A DNA stretch of 31,948 bases from a virus (IMGVR_UViG_3300043436_001888:1-31948); one strand, 5' to 3'. Shown: positions 15,523 through 23,786, counted from the stretch's first letter. A program made the numbers and translations. Notes: generated from the sequence alone by a model not told the origin.

Positions 15523-15968
15523 GCATCCTGAGCAAGACCATGTTTGCGTTTCGGGACGCAATGGAGGCGAAGGCTTGGACGTGGCCAGCGTCCATCCGCG
15601 CCGGGATTTCTCGCGGTCCGCTGGACGACGACGAAACGGCATCGCCTGCCAGCAATCCGCTTCCTTCGATCATTGCCAACGCCAGCACGGCATCTCAGAT
15701 CACGCCGCAGATCGCAAACTTTGAGGTGTCCGTATCCGTCGAGGTCAGGCACCAGGCGGACGACAGCACGCCGGATGATCATCTGCAATCCGTGGCTGAG
15801 GTCGCGGATTGGATCCACGGCGACTCATTCATTTCGGATTTGAGTGCGTATTCCGGTTTCACGGCATTCGGTCGTGGGAACGTGAATCAAAGCTTCGACC
15901 AGATGGGTCGCAAGTGGGTCACTCGATTTGAGTTTCAACTGACGGCAGCGCCGTCCGACATCAGCTAA
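15519..15968 (+). CDS. Putative tail terminator or tail-completion protein
   Basis: This 149-residue protein starts at GTG 15519, overlapping the protease stop. The fold pattern is a strand pair ANFEVSVSVEVRHQADDSTP, then a helix LQSVAEVADWIHG, then a final strand WVTRFEFQLTAAPS. This strand-helix-strand order is the one seen in tail-terminator proteins (gpU and related). It lies between head genes and the tail tube candidate, the usual place of a tail terminator. The assignment is by topology and position. Confidence 0.5.
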   Translation: MSILSKTMFAFRDAMEAKAWTWPASIRAGISRGPLDDDETASPASNPLPSIIANASTASQITPQIANFEVSVSVEVRHQADDSTPDDHLQSVAEVADWIHGDSFISDLSAYSGFTAFGRGNVNQSFDQMGRKWVTRFEFQLTAAPSDIS

Positions 15969-15977
15969 AGGATACAC

Positions 15978-16496
15978 ATGGCCTCACAAACGCAGGGTGC
16001 AGCTAACGGATTCGGCACATACGGAGGAACAGCAGGATCAAGGACGCCTGTCAGCTTCACCGTGTACAACGCCAGCAACACATCGCTCGGCGCTGGGTTT
16101 GTTATGCCCACGGTCGACGGATTCACGCTGACGCATAACTACGAGACCTCCAACACCCGGCTCGGCAACGGCGACTACGATTCCCACACCGTTCACGGCG
16201 AGTATCTGGAAATGTCGTGCGATTTGGTTTTCGTTGGATCGAGCGAAGCCAACCTTGCGCTTGCGGAGCGCGGTTTTCCGCCAGGTTCGACGATCGTGAT
16301 TTCAGGCGCACCGGTCCGTTCGATGGGATCTTTCACTGACGCGATCAACGTCGCTGGCGGATCCGCTCCAGAAACCAGCCGTTGGCACCCAATGCCTGGA
16401 ATGACCATCCGCCGCACGTCGACCGGCACCAGCACCGGCAGCATCACCTTGCGCCGTTACCCCGGCATCGTCGGCGGCGCTGCAATCGTTGTCTAA
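15978..16496 (+). CDS. Putative major tail tube protein
   Basis: This 172-residue beta-rich protein begins TQGAANGFGTYGGTAGSRTP and contains strands such as DLVFVGSSEANLALAERGFP, with GSITLRRYPGIVGGAAIVV at the end. It has one of the better ribosome binding sites in the genome (AAAGGA, 6 bases before ATG), fitting a highly expressed structural protein. It is placed between the terminator candidate and the tail-assembly/tape-measure pair, as expected for the tail tube of a siphovirus. No sequence family is recalled with certainty. Confidence 0.6.
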   Translation: MASQTQGAANGFGTYGGTAGSRTPVSFTVYNASNTSLGAGFVMPTVDGFTLTHNYETSNTRLGNGDYDSHTVHGEYLEMSCDLVFVGSSEANLALAERGFPPGSTIVISGAPVRSMGSFTDAINVAGGSAPETSRWHPMPGMTIRRTSTGTSTGSITLRRYPGIVGGAAIVV

Positions 16497-17038
16497 TGGA
16501 CTGGGCAACAGCCATCCAGCCGACACGCGTTCTCGGGCTTACCTTGCGCGAGCCCGTGACGTTGGCCCATGTGCTGTTGCTTGCCGAGGTTGATTCCCCT
16601 GTGGTGACTGGCGGAATGGTCACCATTGGGGACGTTGCACTGGCTGCGTTCATTTGCGCGTGGCCTGCTGGCAAGTCGCGAGATTTGTTGTTTTCGCGAT
16701 GGTGCCCGTTGGTGTTCAAGCTTTGGGGCAAGTTCTGGGCACCAAACGGAGACGCGGAACGGTTCATGGATTGGCTGAGGTTTCAGATCCAACTCCCCGA
16801 GACTTGGACCACGGACAACAAAGGCCGGAAAACCGAGCTAGCCGCCCCGTGGTGGCTCAACAGGCTATCGCAGGCACTGGAGGCAGGTATCAGTTATCAG
16901 GATGCCTTGGTGATGCCTTTGCGGACGTTGTCGCTTATCGTGGCCGCAAGGCTTGAAGCAAGCGGTGCGGTCGAGTTCGTAAGCGATCGGCAACGCGACT
17001 ACCTGCGCATGTGCGAGGAGTATTCATTGAGGAACTGA
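16496..17038 (+). CDS. Putative tail assembly chaperone
   Basis: This 180-residue protein starts at ATG 16496, sharing one base with the upstream TAA; the frame extends further upstream only as a shadow. LREPVTLAHVLLLAEVDSPV and DVALAAFICAWPAG, then WCPLVFKLWGKFW, are helical amphipathic segments. The gene immediately precedes the tape measure (2 bp apart), the conserved position of the tail assembly chaperone that coats the tape measure before tube polymerisation. I see no second overlapping chaperone reading frame of the lambda G/T kind, so a frameshift product is not supported. Confidence 0.5.
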   Translation: MDWATAIQPTRVLGLTLREPVTLAHVLLLAEVDSPVVTGGMVTIGDVALAAFICAWPAGKSRDLLFSRWCPLVFKLWGKFWAPNGDAERFMDWLRFQIQLPETWTTDNKGRKTELAAPWWLNRLSQALEAGISYQDALVMPLRTLSLIVAARLEASGAVEFVSDRQRDYLRMCEEYSLRN

Positions 17039-17039
17039 C

Positions 17040-17969
17040 ATGGCCATTTTCACATTTCTCGCCAAGCTCGGCCTCGACACGACGGACTTTCAGACCGGAA
17101 TTAAGCGTGCGCAATCGTCCGCGTCTGGTCTCGGCAAGGGCATTTCGGAAAGCCTGAAGCGTGAGAACGACAGCATCAAGGGCGCGCTCGCCGGGATGTT
17201 TACTGTGTCGGCTGCCAAGTCCTACTTCGGCGAGCTAAAGAACATCGTCGGAGAAATCAAGGACATGTCGGAACTGCTGGAGATTTCGACCGACGAAGTC
17301 CAGCGGTTGCAGAAGGCGGCGGAAAGCTCCGGGCAAAGTTTCAAAGTCGTTGTCGGAGCGTTTCAGAAGATCGAGCAGATGAAGGCTCAAGCGCTTACCG
17401 GAGACGAGCGTGCCAATCGCATTTTTGGAATGCTTGGAATCAACCCAGAGTCATCCTCAATGGACATCATGCAGAGGGCTATAAAGTCTTCTGGAGGATC
17501 AGCGAAAGAAAGTGCCGCAGCATTTGAGCTTCTTGGTCGCAAAGTCGGCAATCTTCGGCTCGTTGTCGACGAGTTGAATCAAATGGGAGACGTAAAGACA
17601 ATCAGCGAAGGCGACATTCAAACTATTGACGACAACGTCAAAAAGTTTGAAGCAGCGTTTCGCGAGTTCATGATTGCTGGCGCTCCGATTGCAACGGCAT
17701 TGATCCAAGGCCTAACCGCGCTGCTGAAACTGTTTAGTACGGATGTAAAAACAGTGTCTGCGCTAGATGTTGGATTTGGAAAAGCCATTGAAATGAATGC
17801 CGCGTCATTTCTCGGTTTGAAAAATGAAGAAGGGCGCAAATATGCTGCGCTGCCGCTGCCTGAAAACCGAACCAAGCAGGCTACCGAAGACTCAACGCCT
17901 CTCTTGATGCGAATCGCCAAAGCGAACGAAGACTTGCTTCAGTCGTTCACGACTCACGTCGATCAATGA
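17040..17969 (+). CDS. Tape measure protein, unusually short
   Basis: This 309-residue protein has an N-terminus typical of tape measure proteins: MAIFTFLAKLGLDTTDFQTG, IKRAQSSASGLGKGIS, then KDMSELLEISTDEVQRLQKA with alternating helices. A hydrophobic segment lies near residues 215-235 (FREFMIAGAPIATALIQGLT). Tape measure length sets tail length at about 0.15 nm per residue, so about 46 nm is expected, against roughly 135-150 nm for lambda with 853 residues. Most of the long coiled-coil middle is missing, yet both the start and the hydrophobic part are intact. No frameshift or stop that splits a longer gene is seen; the next gene overlaps by ATGA. Confidence 0.75.
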   Translation: MAIFTFLAKLGLDTTDFQTGIKRAQSSASGLGKGISESLKRENDSIKGALAGMFTVSAAKSYFGELKNIVGEIKDMSELLEISTDEVQRLQKAAESSGQSFKVVVGAFQKIEQMKAQALTGDERANRIFGMLGINPESSSMDIMQRAIKSSGGSAKESAAAFELLGRKVGNLRLVVDELNQMGDVKTISEGDIQTIDDNVKKFEAAFREFMIAGAPIATALIQGLTALLKLFSTDVKTVSALDVGFGKAIEMNAASFLGLKNEEGRKYAALPLPENRTKQATEDSTPLLMRIAKANEDLLQSFTTHVDQ

Positions 17970-18778
17970 GCGCATATACTCAAGGCTCGCCATCGTTTGT
18001 CTCATCCGGCATCACGCTGGTCTCGACGCGCCCAGTCTTTGACCAAGGCAACGGCAACACGTGGGAATACATTTACGAGGGAACCGCCGCAGGCATTGCG
18101 ACGCAGGCCGCAGACATGCAGGCGGCTGGAGCCAGGACGACGGTAGATAACAGTGGTCCGGTCTCGCGCCTTGTCGCGTCATTCGTCCGTGATCCAACGC
18201 AACCGGCGGCGGCTGAGACCACTTTCGACACTTGGTCGATCTCACAGGAGGAGTACCAGGTGAGCCTGTTCTCAATGGATCGCGCCGTTGATGAGGCCCA
18301 AGGCTACGTCAGCAAAGCGCAGTACCGGTCAGACATTGAGGAGGCGGCACGCGGAGGCGAGTCTTACCCGCTCGATCAGACCCAATACCCGGTTGGTTGG
18401 TACATCTACAATCTGCTTTCCCAAGGCATCGACACTTACCCGCGTGGAATGCCGGTGCTTAACCGCAACCGCACGTATTCACTGACCTACACCGGAACGC
18501 CTCATCGGGTCGTGACGCAGGGTCTGGTCTACACGCGGGCAGCGTTGCTGCGTGACTTTGGAATCATTTCCCCGTTGTCCGAACGCATCCCACTGGATCC
18601 TGCTGAAACTCTGCCGGAGGGTTTTGTTTGGGGATGGTATCTATCGCGTCAGGACTTCAGTTATCAGCGGGAACGAAGCGCGCTTAAGGTCACCGAAAAC
18701 CTCGGATGGCGCTTTGGTAGTTGGAACGCGTGGCCTGAGGGCTCTGCTCTGCAAGGCATCTATCGACTGATCCAATGA
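17966..18778 (+). CDS. Tail protein of unknown type
   Basis: This 270-residue, Tyr/Gly/Ser-rich protein is mostly predicted beta with one helical stretch (MDRAVDEAQGYVSKAQYRSD). It contains FDQGNGNTWEYIYEGTAAG and a C-terminal ENLGWRFGSWNAWPEG. It follows the tape measure directly with ATGA overlap, where distal-tail or baseplate-hub proteins lie in siphoviruses. No family signature is recognised, so distal-tail role is only positional. Confidence 0.5.
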   Translation: MSAYTQGSPSFVSSGITLVSTRPVFDQGNGNTWEYIYEGTAAGIATQAADMQAAGARTTVDNSGPVSRLVASFVRDPTQPAAAETTFDTWSISQEEYQVSLFSMDRAVDEAQGYVSKAQYRSDIEEAARGGESYPLDQTQYPVGWYIYNLLSQGIDTYPRGMPVLNRNRTYSLTYTGTPHRVVTQGLVYTRAALLRDFGIISPLSERIPLDPAETLPEGFVWGWYLSRQDFSYQRERSALKVTENLGWRFGSWNAWPEGSALQGIYRLIQ

Positions 18779-18978
18779 GGATTCCGAACAAAGTTTCCGA
18801 GCAGGGTCTGGAGCCTGAGCTTCGCCGAGCGTTCAACCAAATGGTTGAGTACCTGCGCACGATCCAACCGCGTGACAGTGCCAGCGTCTCGGTAAGCACG
18901 ACGACCAATGGCGTAACGATGGCGGTCAAACCGTCGGCTCGCGGAAACGGTTCAGGCAGCGTTCCTCGATGGGGATAA
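18775..18978 (+). CDS. Small tail-region protein
   Basis: This 67-residue protein has a helical N-terminus (LEPELRRAFNQMVEYLRTIQ), then a Ser/Thr strand SVSVSTTTNGVTM and a Gly-rich end. Small proteins starting with a LNQLVDYLRSLQP-like helix recur in phage tail-tip regions just upstream of large fibre-like genes. Its function is unknown. ATGA overlap with the upstream gene. Confidence 0.6.
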   Translation: MRIPNKVSEQGLEPELRRAFNQMVEYLRTIQPRDSASVSVSTTTNGVTMAVKPSARGNGSGSVPRWG

Positions 18979-18981
18979 TTT

Positions 18982-19368
18982 ATGGCAAACGAGATCACTA
19001 TCAGCTTGTCGATTTCGGCGAGCAAAAGCGGGGCTTCCGTCAACAGTGTGGGCGCAACTGGTCCGGCTACTGCGTCCTACGACATGACGGGTGCCGACAT
19101 GAGTTCTGGAACGGTCGCGACTTCCACGACAACCGCCGCCTTGAGCGTCGGGGCTGTCACCGCGCCTTACCGGATCTACCTCTGCAACCTGTCGACGACC
19201 TCCGGCGAGGATGTCCGCATTGGAAATGCAAACGCTGACCCGATCACGTCGCTCGTGTCGACGTTGGCTCCAGGAGACGAGTGCTTTCTGGTCGTTCCGT
19301 CGGGCACGCTGTACGTTGAAAGCGCGGCGGGCACGCCAAACCTTTTCTACGTCGCAGTCGAGAAGTAA
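18982..19368 (+). CDS. Beta-rich tail-region protein
   Basis: This 128-residue, Ser/Thr/Ala-rich protein has regular strands (ITISLSISASKSG, PYRIYLCNLSTTSGEDVRIG, and a C-terminal FLVVPSGTLYVESAAGTPNL). The pattern is that of a jelly-roll or Ig-like virion surface module and of minor tail or decoration proteins. It starts 3 bp after the previous stop and precedes the largest gene. Its specific role is not recognised. Confidence 0.5.
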   Translation: MANEITISLSISASKSGASVNSVGATGPATASYDMTGADMSSGTVATSTTTAALSVGAVTAPYRIYLCNLSTTSGEDVRIGNANADPITSLVSTLAPGDECFLVVPSGTLYVESAAGTPNLFYVAVEK

Positions 19369-19377
19369 GGTCGGCGC

Positions 19378-22300
19378 ATGCCGATCACATTCACGCGAGC
19401 GGAGACGGTTGAGCCAGGCGACGCGATAACCTCGCGACAAATGGCATCGCTTGCGGACGCATTCAATTCGAGGATCCGGTCTGGTCTTGGTGACGCAACC
19501 TACCGGATTCCATACTATCTGTTTCAGGCCGCTCGTCAGATTCGCAACTCTGACGGCGGCTTTCTGTTTCCAAGCCAAGGCGAGTTTTTCGAGCAGTACC
19601 AGTCGCTCAGGCCGCAGGATGGTCAATGGCCAAACTCATTCGCTGGCACGCCTGAAGGTGTCAACGTCTCCAATCCGCTCGGCGCTTTTGTCTTCGGCAA
19701 CGAGTCGGCCAACATTGATAACGAGACAGACCGGATTGAGACGGTCGCATTTCTGGTAAACGGCGCTGCTCCTGCCACGCTCGCGGACTATTGGACGCTC
19801 GGCCAACTGCAACGCGGAGCGATCGACCCGGACACAGGCGCTATCGCATCACCCGCGCTTGATGCTGCGCGGCTCCACATGCGGATCGCATACAGCGTCC
19901 GATCGCCATACGGCAACAGCTACGGAGGATTCCAGCCGATCCCCGAGCTTGGCGCGACGCCATGCGATCCGGCGGACGGATTCACGCCGGTCAACTACGA
20001 GTACAAATTCACGAGCCTAGTCGACGGCTCGGTCGTCACCTATCCGGGATCCTGCCCCGAGGAGCCCACGCACGTCGGCTACATCCTGCGCCTGTCGGAC
20101 TTGTTCGTCGTCGTCCTCAACAACGGTGACACGGACTACTACCGGCGGACGGAGTGGATCGAGGGACCGTACACTGGCGGAGGGTCGCTCAAGCGGGACG
20201 TGGGCGGGCAACTAGACCGCGCCGTTGACCGGTACACCAAAGATTTTCGAGGCACCGAAGCACAGCGTGAGCGCGGATGGAACAAAAACGCGTTCGACTT
20301 TCAGCGGTTCCTGACTCGCCAATACAGTCTGGCGCCAAACCGAGGCCAGCAAATCGGGAACGAGATCACGGCGACCTACCCGACGTTCTATTGGACGACC
20401 AATCAGGCAAGCGGGACAGTCTCAGGCACCGGCCACGCATTTGCCACCGGCTACGTCATGGATGCGGTCTACATCCGCGCCGACAATGTGGCGGATCCGG
20501 TCACTGTAGAGATCCTAGACGACGCCAACAACGTCTTGGCAACCGTCAGCGCTGCTCCTGTGGGTGGCGTAGCGGAGGCAATCTACTGGCTCCCTAGTCC
20601 AGCCACGCCGACGGCAATCCGAGCACGCCTTGCGGCTCCCCTGCGCTTTGTTGGCGGCACTGGGACGTTGACCGTTCAGACGACTGAGCTGTATCCGTAC
20701 AAGCCCAACGCGTCAGACGCCTACGTCCTCCTGCGGGTCGCGTCGGCGAAGACTGGCACCGCCCACGGCAGCGGTCTGGAGGAGGAGGCGGCAAAGGAGA
20801 TCTGGGACGGATACAGGGCGTATGGCTGCATCGTCCCCGGTCCCGGACTGCCGTTTGAAGACGCGGTCATCAACTCCAATGCGGTCTACGACGCGTTCCG
20901 TCGGATGTCCCAATGTGTCCGCATTTTGTCCCGCAATCAGCTAATCGGCTACGCGCTGGAGGATGGTAAATCGGTTTTGTGGTTTGTGCGCCAAAACACC
21001 ATCCGTGCCGACACGTTCGCTGGCATCGCGCCGGTCGACGGTGTCGGTGGAATCGCGCACACTGCACCACCTCGTGGATTCACCAACGAGTGGATGATGG
21101 GCTTTCAGTTCAAAGCCTACCACCCGAGCGAGTCGTCTATCTGGAAGCCGTCCGCGTTCTCGGATTACTACACGTTCTCCGACCGCTGCCATTTCTACCA
21201 TCCAACATACCCGTCCGATCTGCAGCAGCATTTCGATTACGGTCAGACGCTAAGTCTAAGCCCGGAAGGCGCACCTGGCTACCGATACGCCAAAGGTGTG
21301 AACAACTCCGTGGGCGACGTGGACCGGTACAAGTCATGTCGCATCTACGAGCCCGATATCGAGGTCGAGAGCGCCGAAGAACTGACCGAGGGTGGCGTCG
21401 GCGTGGTCAAGGTTACGCTCAAAGGCCGCCTGCATTACTCGGACGATGCAGTGTCCTCAATTGACCGCGACGTGACCACGTGGGACGTGACCGCACTCCG
21501 CGCCGAGGCTTACAGGTCAACCGAGAACGCCATTCGCGAGTATCTAGTTTTCACGAACACCGGGCAGAACGCAATCGCTGGCAAGCCGGGTGACTCTGCG
21601 GTTGGTTCAGGCGTTGACTCGCTGGCGGACAATCCATTCGGAACGGTGTTCCCGGCCATCATCCTGACGCAGCTAATGCCGGTCCCATATCTGGACGGCA
21701 ACGACGCGCAGAACAGCGTGGACACGCCTCTACTGCACGACACGCTCACGCAGGCCGAGCTATACCTGCGCGCCATGTGCGAAGGCTACATTGACGGCAA
21801 GACTTCCGAGGAATACGCATGCTCGTCCGGCATATCGTCATGGTATGACTACACGTTCACGAACCTCTGCTTCGACGCGTTTCAAGGCCAATGGATTAGC
21901 CCGCTGGCATCCGAAACCACAGCGTACACGCGAACCAAAGACACGCGCCCAGATCTTCCGCAGAGCTTTGGTCCGTGGCCGAACACGCTGACGAGCGCGG
22001 AGGTTTGGAATCAGTTCGCGACGGCAGTCAACCTGTTGAACCGCGTGCGCGTGATGCTGCCGATGAAGTTTGAGGCGGAGTCACGCTCGGACACCTACTC
22101 GTCATTCCAAACCCGCAACGCGACCAACTCAATCGGTACGGCTGCGGATTGCTCGAGCCCTACTGGTACGGGTTGGTATGCCAGTGTCGACGTTCCAACC
22201 ACCATTCCGACGACGGTCTCAAGCCCGCGAGCAACTGCAATCAACGCGAGCGCCGTCAATCGTGTCGGCTATCAACTCAGCGCAGGCGCTTACGTGTGCA

Positions 22301-22758
22301 GTGGCGCGGCCTTTGCGTTTGAGCAGTTCGCCCAGCAGGATGACTACTGGCTCGACCTGGTTGACCCAGACGCAGAAAACGCAATCCCTGAAGGTTGGCG
22401 CGGGCAGTTGAATGTGGATGGCGAGATGTTGTTTACCGTAACGACAACTGAGGTATTTGACAGGGCGACAGTCGTTGCCGCTGGCGCTGGATCCGATTGC
22501 GCAGGGCTGACCGCCTACCCGCTCGCGTCAGGGCAGGAGTGGCTTGTGGAGACGATCACGCAGACGACCAGCACCTGCGAAATTCTGCCGATGCAGGGCA
22601 CGGTCGAGATGCCGGAATTAGGCGCGGTCACTGTCTTCGGTGCGCTGAGGTCTGGCACGGTCTGCACTGCGTCTACGGACATCAGCCGCGCAATTGAGCG
22701 GGTGACAACGGATGCGTTCATGCTGCCTATTGCGCTGGTCGACTACGCTGGAGAATGA
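19378..22758 (+). CDS. Large tail-tip/host-recognition protein, no recognised family
   Basis: At 1126 residues this is the largest protein. The N-terminus (FTRAETVEPGDAITSRQMA, LADAFNSRIRSGLGDATYRI) looks like a tail-attachment region. There is no signal peptide and no catalytic motif that I recognise. Aromatic residues and Asp/Asn are frequent and Lys is rare. Around residues 120-260 and 340-430 are beta-sandwich-like stretches (GTVSGTGHAFATGYVMDAVY, LTVQTTELYPYKPN). Cys residues are scattered (about 190, 220, 475). The ribosome binding site AAGG precedes the ATG, and the gene ends in an ATGA overlap with a Cys-rich small gene. By size and place it is the best candidate for the receptor-binding tail protein. 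Confidence 0.7.
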   Translation: MPITFTRAETVEPGDAITSRQMASLADAFNSRIRSGLGDATYRIPYYLFQAARQIRNSDGGFLFPSQGEFFEQYQSLRPQDGQWPNSFAGTPEGVNVSNPLGAFVFGNESANIDNETDRIETVAFLVNGAAPATLADYWTLGQLQRGAIDPDTGAIASPALDAARLHMRIAYSVRSPYGNSYGGFQPIPELGATPCDPADGFTPVNYEYKFTSLVDGSVVTYPGSCPEEPTHVGYILRLSDLFVVVLNNGDTDYYRRTEWIEGPYTGGGSLKRDVGGQLDRAVDRYTKDFRGTEAQRERGWNKNAFDFQRFLTRQYSLAPNRGQQIGNEITATYPTFYWTTNQASGTVSGTGHAFATGYVMDAVYIRADNVADPVTVEILDDANNVLATVSAAPVGGVAEAIYWLPSPATPTAIRARLAAPLRFVGGTGTLTVQTTELYPYKPNASDAYVLLRVASAKTGTAHGSGLEEEAAKEIWDGYRAYGCIVPGPGLPFEDAVINSNAVYDAFRRMSQCVRILSRNQLIGYALEDGKSVLWFVRQNTIRADTFAGIAPVDGVGGIAHTAPPRGFTNEWMMGFQFKAYHPSESSIWKPSAFSDYYTFSDRCHFYHPTYPSDLQQHFDYGQTLSLSPEGAPGYRYAKGVNNSVGDVDRYKSCRIYEPDIEVESAEELTEGGVGVVKVTLKGRLHYSDDAVSSIDRDVTTWDVTALRAEAYRSTENAIREYLVFTNTGQNAIAGKPGDSAVGSGVDSLADNPFGTVFPAIILTQLMPVPYLDGNDAQNSVDTPLLHDTLTQAELYLRAMCEGYIDGKTSEEYACSSGISSWYDYTFTNLCFDAFQGQWISPLASETTAYTRTKDTRPDLPQSFGPWPNTLTSAEVWNQFATAVNLLNRVRVMLPMKFEAESRSDTYSSFQTRNATNSIGTAADCSSPTGTGWYASVDVPTTIPTTVSSPRATAINASAVNRVGYQLSAGAYVCSGAAFAFEQFAQQDDYWLDLVDPDAENAIPEGWRGQLNVDGEMLFTVTTTEVFDRATVVAAGAGSDCAGLTAYPLASGQEWLVETITQTTSTCEILPMQGTVEMPELGAVTVFGALRSGTVCTASTDISRAIERVTTDAFMLPIALVDYAGE

Positions 22759-22976
22759 CCTTCCGCATCACAGGCCGCGTCCGCATGCCGCAGGGAGTTG
22801 CTATCACCGCAACACGTCGAGTGATCGGACCGTCCCGCGAGATGTGCGGAGCGTGCGAATGGTTCCAGCAGGAGGTGTCCAGGTGCTGCCATCCACGCAA
22901 CGGATGCCCTCGGGGCGCCCACAGGATTTCACCGTGGACTCATCCGCAGGAGTGTCCGGTTTCCCGTAGGGCTTGA
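22755..22976 (+). CDS. Small Cys-rich protein
   Basis: This 73-residue basic protein has six Cys: C31-x2-C34, C44-C45, C51 and C67, with several His. This could bind one or two zinc ions. The N-terminal 25 residues form a beta-like stretch (FRITGRVRMPQGVAITATRR). ATGA overlap ties it to the end of the large tail gene, so it is probably expressed late. It could be a chaperone or tip component of the large protein, but no family is recognised. Its 3' end is followed by the regulatory region. Confidence 0.6.
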   Translation: MTFRITGRVRMPQGVAITATRRVIGPSREMCGACEWFQQEVSRCCHPRNGCPRGAHRISPWTHPQECPVSRRA

Positions 22977-23102
22977 GAGGATCATCCCGAAATCTGTTTC
23001 GTGATCATCCGCAGGACTACCGGGAATACCGCGCTAGCTGAGTGTTTGCACCCGCGCAACTCCAATCTTGCATGCACGCAATCCTGTAGTCATGGTCCGC
23101 CC
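22977..23102 (+). promoter_or_regulatory. Regulatory region upstream of HTH gene
   Basis: This 126-bp gap is dense in short symmetries. Direct repeats GATCATCC (22980-22987 and 23003-23010) flank an inverted repeat CGAAA-TCTG-TTTCG (22988-23001). TCATCCGCAGGA occurs at 22940-22951 and again at 23005-23016. A near-palindrome TTGCACCCGCGCAA lies at 23046-23059, and CATGG-tccgc-CCATG (23091-23105) covers the ATG. No strong -10 box is visible. Confidence 0.5.
23046..23059. promoter_or_regulatory. Candidate operator 1 (TTGC...GCAA)
   Basis: TTGCACCCGCGCAA differs at two positions from the site at 23307-23320 (TTGCGTCCGCGCAA). It lies 43 bp before the HTH gene. TTGCAC can double as a -35 box. Recognition by the adjacent HTH protein is inference. 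Confidence 0.45.
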
Positions 23103-23303
23103 ATGCATGATTTTCGACGAGATTTGCGCGCAATCCGCGATCGCCTGGCCAAACAGGACGTGAGCATTCAGGACTGGGCTGCGGCTGCGGACGTGTCCCA
23201 TACAACCCTCTGGCGCATTCTGGAGCGCGGGCAGACGCCTAGCGTCAGCACGTACCAAGCGTTGATTTTCGCCGAAAAGAAATTTGCGCCGATGCAAAAA
23301 TAG
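23103..23303 (+). CDS. HTH transcriptional regulator, Cro/XRE-like
   Basis: This is about 66 residues from ATG 23103; the longer frame to 23001 has a poor composition and crosses the operator-like repeats. The protein is DLRAIRDRLAKQDVSIQDW, then a helix-turn-helix AADVSHTTLWRILERGQTP, then a final helix. This is the minimal helix-turn-helix of small Cro-like repressors. It is the only compact repressor-like gene here. Palindromes related to TTGC...GCAA lie before it, within its start (TTGCGCGCAA at 23124-23133) and after it, so autoregulation and control of the following early genes is plausible. No antirepressor or integrase is seen nearby. Confidence 0.7.
   Translation: MHDFRRDLRAIRDRLAKQDVSIQDWAAAADVSHTTLWRILERGQTPSVSTYQALIFAEKKFAPMQK
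23124..23133. promoter_or_regulatory. Candidate operator 2 inside HTH gene
   Basis: TTGCGCGCAA is a perfect 10-bp palindrome with the same TTGC/GCAA half-sites as the two flanking sites. It is 21 bp into the regulator gene. It may be a third site of a cooperative set, or a chance match in G+C-rich coding DNA. Confidence 0.35.
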
Positions 23304-23306
23304 GTG

Positions 23307-23335
23307 TTGCGTCCGCGCAATTGGCAGGCTTTACT
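23307..23335 (+). promoter_or_regulatory. Promoter with overlapping palindrome, early region
   Basis: TTGCGT (23307-23312), 17 bp, TTTACT (23330-23335) makes a sigma-70-like promoter with 3/6 and 4/6 or better matches. TTGCG-TCCG-CGCAA (23307-23320) is a palindrome over the -35 box, an ideal repression site. It would drive the genes from 23372, including the recombination block. Confidence 0.5.
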
Positions 23336-23371
23336 GCGCACGTCGATAACGAAACCATTACTGACGAGAAT

Positions 23372-23779
23372 ATGAATACTACCGCCGAAACCACCGCTGA
23401 GTCGCTGGATGCCCGTTTGGCCAGGCTCAATATTTCCGGCCTGTCTGATGGGCGGTCGAATAGCGTCAAGATCGCTCACGATGCCGGTGTCGACGACGCG
23501 ACACTCAAGCGCATCGCTGAAGCAATCCGCGTGAAGCGCGACAGCGAAACGATCGTACTCCCACGGAATCGCCTCGAACTGTGCAGTCGGGGACGTGGTT
23601 GGGCGCGTATTGGCAAAGGTGACAAGGCGCAATGGGGCGAGCGAGTCGACGGCGGGTACGAAGTTGGCCCCGGTCGCTGGACCGTAGGCGGCAACGATGG
23701 ATTTACTCGCAAGAAGGAAGATGTGTACGACGTGAAGCATGTCACGGTGGGAGGAAAGATCTGGACCATCGCCAACTAA
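23372..23779 (+). CDS. Hypothetical protein of the early region
   Basis: This is 135 residues from ATG 23372; an earlier TTG at 23321 lies inside the proposed promoter and is rejected. The N-terminus has an ESLDARLARLN helix, the middle ADDATLKRIAEAIRV resembles a DNA-binding helix pair, and the C-terminal half is beta-rich with many Gly/Trp (GRGWARIGKGDKAQWGERVD, GGYEVGPGRWTVGG). It is the first gene after the candidate promoter. Its function is not recognised. Confidence 0.6.
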   Translation: MNTTAETTAESLDARLARLNISGLSDGRSNSVKIAHDAGVDDATLKRIAEAIRVKRDSETIVLPRNRLELCSRGRGWARIGKGDKAQWGERVDGGYEVGPGRWTVGGNDGFTRKKEDVYDVKHVTVGGKIWTIAN

Positions 23780-23786
23780 ACCAACC

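Noticed and set aside
16496-17040. Programmed frameshift (lambda G/GT type) in the chaperone gene
   Set aside because: No slippery heptamer with a convincing downstream overlapping frame is seen; the tape measure starts 2 bp after the stop.
23321-23371. TTG start for the 23372 gene
   Set aside because: It lies inside the proposed promoter, between -35 and -10 boxes.
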